A stretch of DNA of 64,000 nt from Galaxea fascicularis (GCA_948470475.1 OX419345.1:19072739-19136738); one strand, 5' to 3'. Positions 24,858 through 35,985 are shown, numbered from the stretch's first letter. Translations and numbers: made by a program. The notes: generated from the sequence alone by a model not told the origin.

Positions 24858-25205
24858 TCTTCATAACATCAATTCAAAGGGAAAAGGCGCTGAGGCGGAT
24901 CGGATCTATTGTTGACAGTGCACGCTTAGGCCCAAAACATAGCTTTAAACAGTAATAAGCAGAATAAGGGTTGTTTTTTTATTATTATTATTTCTGGAAG
25001 AATCTGAAAGCTTGTTTAATGCGGGTCCTCCAGGACGATTCTGAATAAACTAAAGAAGTGTTTATTAGCGAGTTTTAACTATTTTTCGCTTAAGAGTCAC
25101 GTTTCATAAATGTGTACGGGGCACTTGAATGTTTGTTTTGTATCAAGACTAGCTTGACTGATCAGTCCTAAAATCAAATTAGCTTAACTGACTTATATTG
25201 ATCGT

Positions 25206-25330
25206 TTTCACATGACGTCATGGCGGCCATGTTGGTGCACAAGGCTGACCATCTGGGAACTGAACTCTATTTTTATGCAAATAATTTATTTTGTTTCATT
25301 GAACCAATATGGCCGCAGTATTTCTACGAA
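25206..25330. repeat. CATGACGTCA-type dispersed repeat, copy 1
   Basis: The segment TTCACATGACGTCATGGCGG continues through GGAACTGAACTCTATTTTTA and ends near CCAATATGGCCGC. A relative with the same landmarks is at about 39085-39235. Both have inverted ends (CATGNTGG and CCANNATGGCC), suggesting a MITE. Confidence 0.55.
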
Positions 25331-25793
25331 AATTGCGACGACCAACAAGTCGTTAGTGTCTCAAAATGTTTGAACATAATTTCTTACATTTATTCCTTGC
25401 TGACAGGAAACAATGATTTGATTTGATTCGTCTTTAATCAATTGAAGGACATGCTTAGGGTTAACAGCCTAATAGGAAGTTAATGTCTGGTCATCACAAT
25501 TAACTTGTATGCCCGCGCACTCTTAGAAATGACATAAAAAATCGGTACAATGATAATTGCAGAAATAACTGTTGTCTCTTCTTATCTCTTTGAACAATAA
25601 TATTTGTAGTAATTAATTTTTAAATTTACTTTCTTTTTTAAAGTTGATTATTCGGATTGAAATCAGACTATCTTCTTCTGGTTCTAACGTGGACACAGGA
25701 AGAGAGAAGATCCACAAGTTCCGCCATTTTTGCTGTAATGCCAAGTTGACAACCTCAGATTGCAGAATTGAATTTGAAGATTAAGTTGGCCCA

Positions 25794-26861
25794 ATGTTCA
25801 ATTTTACTTCGTCCAATGCATCGTTTGAGCAAGCGGTCTACAGATCAAATGCGTCCTTTGATCGAGACTTCACACCGTACCTGAGAACTCTTTACGCATC
25901 TGCCATCGTCTTGTGCGTCCTGTGTCCTATTACAGTGACAAGCAATGGTCTTCTTCTGGTAGCAATATACAAAGATCCATTCAAGTGTTTCCGTACTCCT
26001 GTCACCATTTTTATCGTCAGCTTAGCAGTCGTGGATCTGCTGACGGGCTTAATCGCCGAGCCATTATTTGCTATATTCTACTTTTTGTGTTATTCTAAAC
26101 AAACCCTTTCTCCCGGTCGAACATACGAGTTCCTCTTCCACATAGGAGCCTTCTTCTCTCTGTTTTTGATAAGCGCTTCGTTTCTTCTAGTTCTGGCATT
26201 AACGACAACTCAGTACATCGCCATTACCTTCCCTCACAAATACAAGATTTTCTTCACCAAGAAACGAGTTGCGGTCTCCGTGCTCAGCTCCTTCGTTTAT
26301 TTCGTCATTTTCAGTTCGCTGCAGTTTATGAAGATCCCCAAAGATGTATTCCTTAAAGTCAACCTGCACCTTCATCCTACGGTTGTCGGGTTTTTGCTTA
26401 CAGTGGCTAACATTTTTCTCTTCAAGTCTTTTCGTAAATTCGTAAGACAATCCAACGCCCTTAGACGCCCCAAAATGGATCATGTTTTAACCAAGCCCTA
26501 TCAACCCGCGGGACACGGAAGCAGGACCGAGGCGAGGCATCAAAGACAGCTTACAGTGGTGGCTCTTTTCCTCTCTGCCCTGTTACTGTTGTGCTCCATC
26601 CCACACATCGTCACACTTTACATCTTCCTTTACACCGAGAACATGTCGCACACATTACTCTTTAATATCAGTGTGGCACTACGTATTAGTGACCTGATCA
26701 TGTTCACTAAGGTTGCTTTGGATGCGTACATTTATGCTTGGAGGCATCCCAAGTACAGAAAGGCAGTTAAGGACACCATTTTCTGCTATATAAAGAAAGA
26801 AAAACGAGAAAGAGAGATCGAGCAAGAACTGATGGCTACCGGTAGCTCTAACAGAATGTGA
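25794..26861 (+). CDS. Intronless rhodopsin-class GPCR, orphan, atypical motifs
   Basis: A single exon encodes 355 residues with seven hydrophobic segments: TM1 about 33-57, TM2 72-98, TM3 112-138, TM4 154-175, TM5 193-212, TM6 249-274, TM7 290-315. The N-terminus has three N-glycosylation sequons (NFT, NAS, NAS). Asn1.50 (TSNG) and Asp2.50 (LAVVDL) are present, as is a helix-8 start after TM7 (WRHPKYRKAV). The DRY motif is replaced by TTQY, CWxP by CSIP and NPxxY by DAYIY; extracellular loop 2 is very short and has no cysteine. The short loop 2 recalls melanocortin, cannabinoid and lysophospholipid receptors, and cnidarians carry expanded intronless GPCR sets of this kind. Ligand and G-protein coupling cannot be inferred. 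The first ATG of the frame is used; a stop follows in TM7 tail context at 26859-26861. Confidence 0.85.
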   Translation: MFNFTSSNASFEQAVYRSNASFDRDFTPYLRTLYASAIVLCVLCPITVTSNGLLLVAIYKDPFKCFRTPVTIFIVSLAVVDLLTGLIAEPLFAIFYFLCYSKQTLSPGRTYEFLFHIGAFFSLFLISASFLLVLALTTTQYIAITFPHKYKIFFTKKRVAVSVLSSFVYFVIFSSLQFMKIPKDVFLKVNLHLHPTVVGFLLTVANIFLFKSFRKFVRQSNALRRPKMDHVLTKPYQPAGHGSRTEARHQRQLTVVALFLSALLLLCSIPHIVTLYIFLYTENMSHTLLFNISVALRISDLIMFTKVALDAYIYAWRHPKYRKAVKDTIFCYIKKEKREREIEQELMATGSSNRM

Positions 26862-28821
26862 CTTCTGTAAATTCCGCCGGTAAATGTACGTTCATCAAGC
26901 GCCGAGGGATATGTATCGCAAGACCAGGGTCAACCGAGAAGGGATTTACTGAGAATGAATACTCTTGCTTTTTTTTTGGCGTGAGGCTCCTATGTGTTCT
27001 CAGCGACTGTCTTCGACTCTTTTTTCCTCTTCTAGCACAATTATAAATAAATAAAATAAATAAATAATATTATTGCTTATAGCGCGCAAATTAACATTCG
27101 AGCTATCAACTTTTTCGTGAGAGTCGATGAGAATTTCCCTCGTTTGACCACGCAATAAGAGTTGGGGGAGGCGGGTTTTGAGGTCAGTACTTTTGCAGAA
27201 AATAAGCAGGTGACTGAGATGATAACGATGAAATTATTGTTCAACTCCCGAAGGACTCTTTCCATTTGCTTGGTAGAACTATCTGCCGGAAATTGCAACT
27301 CCAAAGAGGTTTTACTTTCGCCAACTCTGGGACTTGTTTCGCCCAGATTTAAGAATTGTTCACACATAAAATTCTGATGCTACAGAACATCAAGGGTTAA
27401 TATTCTCCCTGATGAGATCTTCATGTACCCTTTTATCTAAATTCGATTGAAAATTTCGAGTATTCAAAGCTGACTAGCCGTTCGAATAGCCTTGCAAATA
27501 GCACTGCTAACAATAATTGGAAACAAACGGAATACTTAATACACAAACAGGACTAAATATGGAGGCAGAGCAAGGAGTCGGGGTCGTTAGGGTCAGTGAT
27601 CCCATTTTTTTAACCCTGATCCCCAAAACGTAGCAAAGTCTGACCCTTGATCCCACTAAAATTTACTGATCCTGATCCCATGACTTGGCGGATCCCAGAT
27701 CCCTGATCCCTGATTCTACTAAAATTAGCTGATCCTAATCCCATGACTTGTGATCCCAGATCCCTGATCCCTGATCCCTGGTCCCTTATCCCTCATCCTT
27801 GATCCCTGATCCCATACACCTCGCTACGACTCTGACGAATTGTGGTGACAAATGAAGATAGGTGAGACAGGTTGAGATAAAAGGGAGGGGGGGGGGGGGG
27901 GACTAGCATTTGGTAAATTCATATTATCTTGTTATTTAAACGAAGTGTTGAGCACTTGACTCTCCTTCACAATTTAGTAATTAAGTATATTATTGTAACG
28001 GTCTTTCAATGCCAGTGTTCATGCTTATCTACAGTCTTGGACAGAATAAAAACAGAAACACCCCCCCCCCAAAAAAAAAAAAAAAATTAATAATAATCGA
28101 TATTGAATTCGCACTCTAACGAAAACGCGCCTTTTTTTTTCCATCATTGATATAGGGGGAGGGCGGTCTTCATTTTTCATTTGACTCCCTCTCCTCAAAT
28201 TCAAACTCCCTCTCCTCAAATTTTTGATGAATTCGCGGTCCAACCAAGACACGCTTTTTTTTTTATCACCGGCTGAAAAGTGGGGAGGGGCCTAAAATTT
28301 TTCATTTGAATTGACCGAGATTGTAGCCTTTCTATTTTAGAAAAGCAGTGTTGTGAAGGTCAAATTTATTTATTAAGCAAAGGTTACACAAGTCAATGAA
28401 GCAATAGGCAGCCACTTTAATTCCCTCGGCGAAAAGCATGGTTTCCCTTTCTTAGACTTGGCTTTAGCTTTAGGTTTGCTATATCCGTCTTTCTTGTGGT
28501 AGAAGTTTCATTGTATGATAAACAAGTAATTCTAAAAATGCTTGCGGTCGCGAAAATTTTGCTGTATATACTAGAAAGACAAACCTCACACAGTATTCAC
28601 CCTTGGTGAAAGCATAGCAACAAAAAGCGTAAAAAGGTTTGAAAAATCTTACAATAAAAGCAGTGGTCATTTTTTTTCGCCCATCCACCATGGGACATAT
28701 AAAATTTTATACACGGCTTCGGCGTTGGATGCCAAAAACACATGTATACACATTGCAGTGAGATTGGAATTCATGCTTGGCTCCTCCTGCCGACAAACAG
28801 ACTTGCATTACTTAATTACAT
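26862..28821. other. Intergenic region between GPCR and paralogue B
   Basis: Holds the GPCR 3' flank (several AATAAA-like runs at about 27045-27070), a degenerate tandem repeat and poly-C/poly-A tracts (about 27885-27900 and 28062-28085). On the minus strand at about 28500-28425 a lysine-rich frame (KKDGYSKPKAKAKSKKGKP) is open but has no clear splice site or stop logic; it could be a decayed exon or part of the 3' UTR of the gene ending at 28822. Confidence 0.4.
27590..27815. repeat. Degenerate tandem repeat of CTGATCC units
   Basis: About 225 bp of imperfect short units (CTGATCC, CCTGATCCC, CTTGATCC) in tandem, densest at 27690-27810. No coding or structural role is evident. Confidence 0.8.
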
Positions 28822-31800
28822 CTAGGAATTGCTGGCACGAATCTCATCAGTTAGCATGAAGCTGTTTTCATTTTGGCGAGTTGGTCTCTGCCAGTTTGTG
28901 TTTTCAAGGTTTTCTTTCATAGTCTTTACTTGAGAGGAAAGCGTTTGCAGGTCCTTTTCCAAGTTGTCGAGCTGCTTCAGTGTGACGTTAACATGCTGGA
29001 AACCAATATCGACCACTCTTATTTTATCTGCAAAACAACAAAGAGTCAAAAGATGAGGGGCTGATTCCCTTTCCCCCCCCCCCTTCCCCCCTCTAGAGAG
29101 AGCATTTTAAAGTTTCGGTTTCTTTTGGAGCCCATTACCAAAACCCAATCACATGTTGATGCTGTCGACAGTTTTCGTCAATCAAAATATTTGTTTTCTG
29201 AAAAGCTCTAAGGGACGCCAGTATTTACTAAAATGCCAGAGCAACGACAACCTAGGCAAAGAGTTCTTTTCACTGGATTTTGTTAGAGTGCTTTGCAACT
29301 GCTTGTCGTAAAATCAAAACCAAAGCAAATACTTCGACCACAAGAGACGAAGACAGCTCAGTGAACCAATCAGAATCTGAAACAATTGCGTGCAATCGGT
29401 GCCAAGCGCGGGAAATCGTGCGCGTGCAACTAGCGATTGGCTTTGGTTTCGCCGCTTACTGACTGAGAACGTTGCTCCAACTTTTACAACCAATCGCAGA
29501 GCAAAGTAAAGCAAAATCAAAGGAAACACGAACTAAGTACAGTTCGGCGCTCAACTGAAAACCTATTTAACCCCCTTTGAACTTCGCTGAAATAAACGGA
29601 CGATAGAGTTCTTTAATACCCACCGGAAGCAGGTTTGCGGGGGCATATTCCTGACTTTGTGACAAAACGTTCAATCAGTACACCGAGAATAAAAAGACCA
29701 AGGAAGACGCCCAAAATGGCGAGAAGTAACTTTCCCGTGTGTCTGGAACTTCCGGACAGGAGGCTTTCAGTATCCATGGATGGCTGGAACACCTAGAGGA
29801 AAAGCGGGGAGAGCTGGTTATTAGAAAAGTACTGGGATACCTTCATCTTTGATTTGATTCGCTAGATCAGCAGAAAAAACAGCAGCAACAAAGGCGACAT
29901 CAGTTAACAAAAACCTTGCCTATATTAATAATCCACAGAAAGCAACAGCTTATAAAGGAAATGGGGATAATACTTTATGAAATGAAACCCTTCGATGCTT
30001 TGCCAGTTAAAAATATTACTTCCCTAAACCATCACTTTGGTTTTTACTAACCGATGGCGCCTAGGCCTTTCCCGATTATGCTAGTAAAACTGGCATTTTA
30101 TGCTCCTGGCAATTCTCGTTTTACGCCAAAAAAATGCTCAAATTATGCTCGATTCTCAAACTTATGCTACTTTGGTTCCAGAAAATGCTTTGTTTTATTT
30201 CATGCAAAACGTGCAAACGCGCAAAATGCTAAATAATACAAACAATTCTGTTTACAGAAGAAGTGTGAAAAAATGCTTGTTTCACCAAACCAAATAATGC
30301 CAAAAAAAAATGCTAGCATAATCGGGAAGAGAATAGTGGCGCCTCATCCCAGAACTATGGTTCCTTCGGAACCCACGCGTCCCGAATTCCTGCCCTAGAA
30401 ATCCTTGGTATCATGATTCTCCATGACAACCGTCATTATTATTGCTATCTACCATCAACGTCACGATTGCTATCGTCATCGTCACCATTATCAATGTTTT
30501 TTTTTATTGTTGTTATTGACTTTTTCTCCAACTCTAAAAATTCACAGTTAGTATTTACACACAAGATGAAATGTGATCTACGTCTACCTTTACATCTACA
30601 TCAGGCAATTATTACACTAAAATTAAGGAAACTTAAAGGTAGTTAAAAAAACTATACAATAAAATTGAAAATATAAAACGGAACTAAATTTAAATAAAAA
30701 TGGTAACAATAATAATAAATAAATGGGAAATAGTGTTACTAAAGGAGAGGTTGTCTCTTGCTAATCTTCACGCAAATAATCATTTATTGTTTGGCTCCCA
30801 AAGCACCAAACGAATGATAATTTATATTTAACGCGTTTCACATGATATATACCGAGACACCAAACAAAACAAACAAATAACTCAAAGTTCACCTTCAAGG
30901 GTTTTGTATAGTTTTTGACAAGTGAATCAATCAAAGGATTCTCAAGACGCCTTTTGAAGCAGCTGTTCTTCTCCAGCAGCGAGCACATTGCTTTTACTCT
31001 AAGCGCCATCTTGTATGTTATCTCAGTATGAACAGATTGGAAAACTCTCAAGTTGTCATCGTTAGTTTTGTCCTTGTAATAGTAGTTAGCTTGGAGCCTT
31101 TCCATAAAAATACCCCCTATTTCCTCTTTTAAAAGGGCTTCTTCGAGATCATCAGGGTTCTTGTACTCTACAGATAAGAAAGAGAACATGCACTGGTAAT
31201 TAGCCCTTTCACTCCCAGGAGTGGCCAGTAAATAATTTCTCATTACAATATCATTACCTTGTAAAGCAGACAGGTGATGAGAATAGAGAAAAAATCAACA
31301 AGGGGATATTGTTTGATTTAACGCCAAATTCTCAGGACTAATATTATAAGCAATGTATGGCAGACAGTGAAGAGAATTAATACTGAGATCTTGGGAGCGA
31401 AATGGTTAAGAAGTAATTTACCTCTGCTCTACTGAGATCGATCTAATACACCATTTTGCTAATGATCAGTTCCAAGTGAATTGTGGGTAGATCCAGTCCT
31501 TTGTGGGGGCAAACAGTCAAAATTAGACTTTCAAATTACGTCTTTAAATGGCCGTTTGCCCCCACAAAGGACTGGATCTATCCACAATTCACTCGCAACT
31601 GAACATTAGTAAACTGGTATATTGCATGCTGTGCTGAATGTCAATGTCCAGTGTTAACAATCAAGTTAACAAGGATTAGAAAATCTTCATAATCCAATAA
31701 AGCGATTATGATCGTTTTAATTTTATTTATTTCACTGTTCTTATTTCATTTCTGGTATTTGTCAAAAAAGAATCTGATGTTCATTACTTTAGTTTGGGTT

Positions 31801-32434
31801 AGGTCAATTAACCTCTACTACGCGTGCACTTTAAGACCCAGGTTACATAACAATGGTGATATTAAAAAAAGATACTATTTAATCGCAGACATAACCATGA
31901 CTCACTTATGGGGTTTGCACCCATGTAACTTGCTTCATCCTCCGCGGCTTCGCTGTTTCTACTTAGCACACCTACCTGCAAAAAAGGTTTAGATAAATCG
32001 GATAAGAAGGAAATTCGAGTTCAGCTGTTATTAATTTGGGAGTATCTGTTTGCGAGGGAGAGAAAAGAAGTTAGCAAACACCATTGTCAGTCTGCCGGGC
32101 TATGGTGGAACTGATTCACTGTAGCAAAAGTTCAATGGGAGTTTAGGGAGTTTAGGGAGTTTAGGGAGGCAGGGAGGCAGGGTGGCCGAGTGGTTAGGGC
32201 GCAGGATTTCAATGCGTGTGATCCGGGTTCAAATCCCGCTCTGGCCACTAGCTGGTGTTGTTCTGGGTAAGTACCTGGTTCAACTCTTCGGTCATCCTTG
32301 TAAAATAGCCAACCGGTTTGCCTCCCGCCGGTTGGGATTCTTATCATGTTAAGTTTATTTGATAAATGCTCGGAGATATTAGCTGCGTAAGCTACTCTAA
32401 AAATCCGAGGGTAAATAAAGTATTATTATTATTA

Positions 32435-32470
<36 letters not shown>

Positions 32471-35400
32471 CAAAACTTGTCTTACTGGGCCATTTTCTAA
32501 ACTGCTGCAACCTTGTGTTCGTCTCATATATTGCCAAAAACCATACGTCTTTACAAAATAGAAAAGCCAGCCCTGCTGATCAGGTCTTTTGAGTAAAGAG
32601 TCGTTGGAGTCGTTATAAAGCTTTATAGAGTTGAATTCTTCCGGATTTCTAGGGGTCTTCGAGGTTCTGGGTTATTGATTTAATTTGTTTATCTGCGTCT
32701 CTCGCTGCTCTTGGGTCTTGAGAATACGTATACTTAAATTTTTTTCAGTCTGTTCTTCTCAAGGCGTATCTTGCGACGGAACAACATCATTGAGTTTTGA
32801 TGAACGTATATAAGTATAGGTAATAGCATGACCTGTAGTGGTATTTGGCATTAATACCGCAAGTGATATTTCAAAATTGTCCAAAATACCACGCACAGGT
32901 CATACTATTATTTGTTTATAATGGAAGCCGAGAAATGTTTGGTAACACACAAGAGACCTTGTTTTGTTTGTATTTTTGTTTACTGCTTTTTCGGCAAGCG
33001 TTTGTATTTCTTCCCCGGAAATTTCCAGGAATCTTGCCGCCATTTTTTTGAAAACAAAAGCAAAAACGCCATCATGATAATTTTGTTTTACCATCCCTTT
33101 TTGTTGTTATACCACTATTACGCGGAAATAGTGAGACTATCAACCAATCAATTCTCCGAAATTTCTCGGATCATATTATAACAACTGTTACATTTTCTTG
33201 CCTGTCAAGTTTAAGTCAAATTAATAGGGTAAAAGATCGTTTAAACAGAAACACCTTATTAAACGTTATCAGTACCCTGGTATTTAGCAAACTCTATCAT
33301 TGTTCATCTGTCTGGTCTAGTACGACAAAGAAGAATATCAACAAATTACAGAATGTCATGTTACACAAAACTTCACAGAAAACTTCGCAGATAGGATTAT
33401 AACCCGTTCGCAGAAATTTGATCACATTACCCCAGTTCTCAAAGAACTGTAATGGTTGTCTGTCGAATGCATTCTAAATTACAGGGATTGTATACTGGTC
33501 TTCGAGTGTTTAAGGGAACTGGCCCCTGACTATCTTGCTAAGACGTTCAAAAAGAGTTTCGAAATCTGCAATAGAGACACACGAAATAAGAATAAGATGG
33601 ACATCCCCGAGGGTACAGAACGGCCGCAAGCCAAAGAACCTTCCATTATTGAGACGTTTCACTGTGTGGAATTCCTTACCCGAAAGGCTCACTGAGCTAG
33701 CAAACTTTGCATCATTCAAAAAGGAACTTAATATGCGTCATGCATTTACAAAGAGAATGTTTACTTAAAAGCTATGATCTAAATATATTGTAAATTTCTC
33801 GTTGAATCTGTTATATAAATATGATTTCAATCATTTCTTATTGTTATTTACATATTTGTATTTAATATTGTAATTACTTTGAAAAGCCAGAATTTGGAAA
33901 GTAATAAAGGTATTACTATTACTATCATGGTGAAGCGCGATCGTCTGGGAGCTTCTGGAAAGACTGTTTGTGGTGACATTGAAAGGCGTTTCGACAACCT
34001 ATCCGGACGAGGGCATTATCAGAGCTAGACAAGTTGTATAAGATAAAAACTCACATCCATTCCTTCCATTGAATTAGTGAATTCTGGGGAGGAGAGGTTA
34101 GTCAGAGCTGATGTTACTATGGCAGTGAACATAGTAATAACAATTAAACCGAGCAGGATCCACAGCACACCAAACAGGCGGCCAATGAACGATCTGGGAG
34201 TCTTGTCACCATAGCTACACATCATAAAAAATAAGGCATAATAAGTAAACTAGGAAGATTGTTTCCAATTTGAGCGGGAAAAAGTGCGCGAGCTATTCAC
34301 GATTGGTTCTGGATTCGCTTTTCATTGGATGAGAAAATGGCGCGAATGTTGTCAACCAATCACAGAACGAAGTAAGGTAAACCCAAAGCCGTGCAAAACA
34401 AATTACTTTCGATACCAAATAAAAAACCACTTTACGAAATGAATTAATTATGTAACTTCATACCCAACAGTGGTCATGCTGATGAAAGCCCACCAGAAGC
34501 CTTCGTAAGAACCTCTTGTAAAGGACAAAGGAAACTCTTCGTTTTTTATCTGGTACTCCTTCAAAACAAAAAACAAGGCCATTTCTTAAGGTTGTCAATT
34601 ATCTTGCGCGTGTTCTGCTTCCTTATAATTATTGCAACTAGCCACGAGACGTCAGAAAATTGAAAATGCGGCGCATAGGAAACTCAAATAATTTCCACCA
34701 TGTTAAACGCAAGTGTGAAATCAAACCATCATTTCCAATAGGCCATTTTAAAGTTGTGTGTTTAGGTCGTTTAGTGACCTGGCCTTTGAGTAGAAGCGAG
34801 TCTGGAGTTGACCTTGTTTTCATACAAACTTCACAGCTTTATTCGTGTAAATCCTGTTGTTGTAATGCTAACTCGTCCGCATTTACATGAGAACGACAGA
34901 GAGGTCTGTATCGAAACAAGGTCACCCCCAGCCTGGCTTCTACTCGAAAAGGCCAGGTCACTCAACAAACAACTGTAAAATGGACTATTGTTTATCGTCA
35001 GTTTTTTGTAAGAGTGCTTGTTCTTTTTCGAAAAGACTGAGTCAGGCCAAGTCAAGAAGATCTTTATTGGCTTACCCAGCTACTATCACAATTTTTGATT
35101 CTCACAAAACTACACATTTACTTCCAGCAAGATTACTAAGCAAAACAAACTAATAGAAAATTCAGTTTTAGTTTAGTTTCGGATGTAAATTGTATATGGT
35201 TCAATTCCAGTTCACTATTTCTTCTTTCTTACAATAGGAAAGAGACAAGCCATGCTTCCTCAAATGACATTTACTTATAATTATCGAAAACAAACTGTTT
35301 TTACTTGATGACAAAACTAAAATCCAGTTTGATAGAAGTCAGTAAAACGCCTAGTTTGTCCAGATAGTGGGAAAACAATAATAACAATAATTTAACTTAC

Positions 35401-35985
35401 CAAAGCCCAGATGAAAATCCCAGCTATCCCAGCCAAGAGAAAAATCATGGCAAATATGGGCCACGAATCGTAAAGCGACTGTAACACCAAACGCCTTGCT
35501 TTGTTGTTGTAGTGATCGATACGACCAAGAAGAACATAACCAGGAGACTTAACAATATCGTGGAAAGTGTAATCATTTCCTGAAAACGTCAATTCTCGCT
35601 CTACTTTATTAGTAACGGGGAAAATGACGTCCGCTTCAGAGAGGTCGTCTTCGAAGGATTCCGACTCAATATCTGTATTGGTGAAGTTGTTTACTAGGAC
35701 AAGGGAAAGGTTTCCGCTGCAGCAATCCTCCAAGCTATTGGCAATGTATTCATAAACAATTCCGTCTGCAAGAAGCCCCTTCTGATCAGTGTCTTCTGAT
35801 ATAATCGCATACGGCGCAAATGAAAACATGATCACTGGGATATCGTCCTCCGGGCATCCCTTCTCGTTATCTCTGGTTTCGCCATCAACATCATCCGGGC
35901 ATTGGCTCTTAACCAGTACGTTATTAAACAGAATTAGGTAAAATGCGGGGAACACCAGCACAGGAGTTAAGGTTGTCTTCATCAT
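28822..35985 (-). CDS. Ionotropic glutamate receptor-like channel with K+-channel selectivity filter (paralogue B)
   Basis: Seven minus-strand exons: 35985-35401, 34558-34464, 34214-34055, 31975-31906, 31167-30893, 29792-29624, 29027-28822. Splice sites are GT-AG, phases agree, and the product has 519 residues. Signal peptide 1-27; S1 lobe about 48-165 with Arg130 in FPVTNKVEREL, a good match to the ligand-arginine motif of glutamate receptors; M1 174-195; filter TVGYGD at 225-230; pore helix 241-264; S2 lobe 281-395 with Glu326 at the amino-contact position; M4 416-436; cytoplasmic coiled coil about 463-494. Exons 2 (95 nt) and 5 (275 nt) have exactly the lengths of those in the gene at 3932-9439, and all six intron phases are the same, so the two genes arose by duplication. 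The extracellular part has an acidic, cysteine-containing stretch (29-48) lacking in paralogue A. A potassium-selective ligand-gated channel is inferred. Confidence 0.88.
29290..29540. repeat. CCAATCA-rich dispersed repeat, diverged copy
   Basis: Shares the order of landmarks with the copies at 14818 and 47209: ACCAAAGCAAATACTTCGAC, GAACCAATCAGAATCTGAA, AGCGCGGGAAATCGTGCGCG, and ACCAATCGCAGAGCAAAG. It lies in the last intron of paralogue B. Confidence 0.6.
30063..30336. mobile_element. hAT-type MITE with 8-bp target duplication
   Basis: The ends are inverted: TTTCCCGATTATGCTAG on the left and CTAGCATAATCGGGAAGAG on the right. TGGCGCCT flanks the element (30055-30062 and 30337-30344), an 8-bp duplication typical of hAT transposition. 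The interior repeats ATGCT many times. It sits in the intron between exons 5 and 6 of paralogue B. Confidence 0.85.
31200..31410. mobile_element. MITE with CCCTTTCACTCCCA ends
   Basis: Left end AGCCCTTTCACTCCCAGGAG and right end CTTGGGAGCGAAATGGTTAA are imperfect inverted repeats. It directly abuts exon 5 of paralogue B (31167), in its upstream intron, so its left end lies about 30 bp before the splice acceptor. Confidence 0.65.
31446..31624. mobile_element. Hairpin MITE with about 70-bp arms
   Basis: The two arms read GTGAATTGTGGGTAGATCC plus AGTCCTTTGTGGGGGCAAAC and its reverse complement, with more diverged outer parts (CTAATGATCAGTT against AACTGAACATTAG). The loop is about 40 bp. It lies in the intron between exons 4 and 5 of paralogue B. 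Confidence 0.8.
32168..32472 (+). mobile_element. tRNA-derived SINE with (ATT)n tail
   Basis: Begins with a tRNA-Leu/Ser-like head: GGTGGCCGAGTGGTTAGGGC (A box) and GATCCGGGTTCAAATCCCG (B box). A body of about 170 bp follows (through GCCAACCGGTTTGCCTCCC), ending in an (ATT)n run at about 32425-32470. Short GGGAGTTTA and GGGAGGCA direct repeats precede the head. It lies antisense in intron 3 of paralogue B. Confidence 0.8.
33230..33775 (+). pseudogene. Decayed LINE reverse transcriptase, C-terminal part
   Basis: Broken frames read LVFSKLYHCSSVWSSTTKKN, then RSQKFDHITPVLKEL, VFECLRELAPDYLAKTFKK and RRFTVWNSLPERLTELANF. This is the order seen at the C-terminus of CR1/L2-type LINE ORF2 proteins. 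Stop codons and frameshifts interrupt it, for example after LKEL near 33450, so it is dead. Its strand is opposite to paralogue B, in whose third intron it lies. A 5' truncated insertion is likely, since no upstream RT motifs were seen. Confidence 0.8.
34262..34440. repeat. CCAATCA-rich dispersed repeat, diverged copy
   Basis: Shows TTCATTGGATGAGAAAATGG, GTCAACCAATCACAGAACG and a tail (ACCAAATAAAAAACCACTTT) that matches the tail of the copy at 47210-47620. It lies in the short intron between the two exons that encode the selectivity filter of paralogue B. Confidence 0.6.
34765..34975. mobile_element. Inverted-repeat MITE in intron 1 of paralogue B
   Basis: Left arm AGTGACCTGGCCTTTGAGTA and right arm TACTCGAAAAGGCCAGGTCACT are inverted; the match continues inward through TTGACCTTGTTTTCATACAA against TATCGAAACAAGGTCA. 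Arms are about 80 bp. Confidence 0.75.

Noticed and set aside
27590..27815. Possible CRISPR-like or regulatory array of GATCCC units
   Set aside because: Units are short, imperfect and contiguous with no spacers; a eukaryotic simple tandem repeat.
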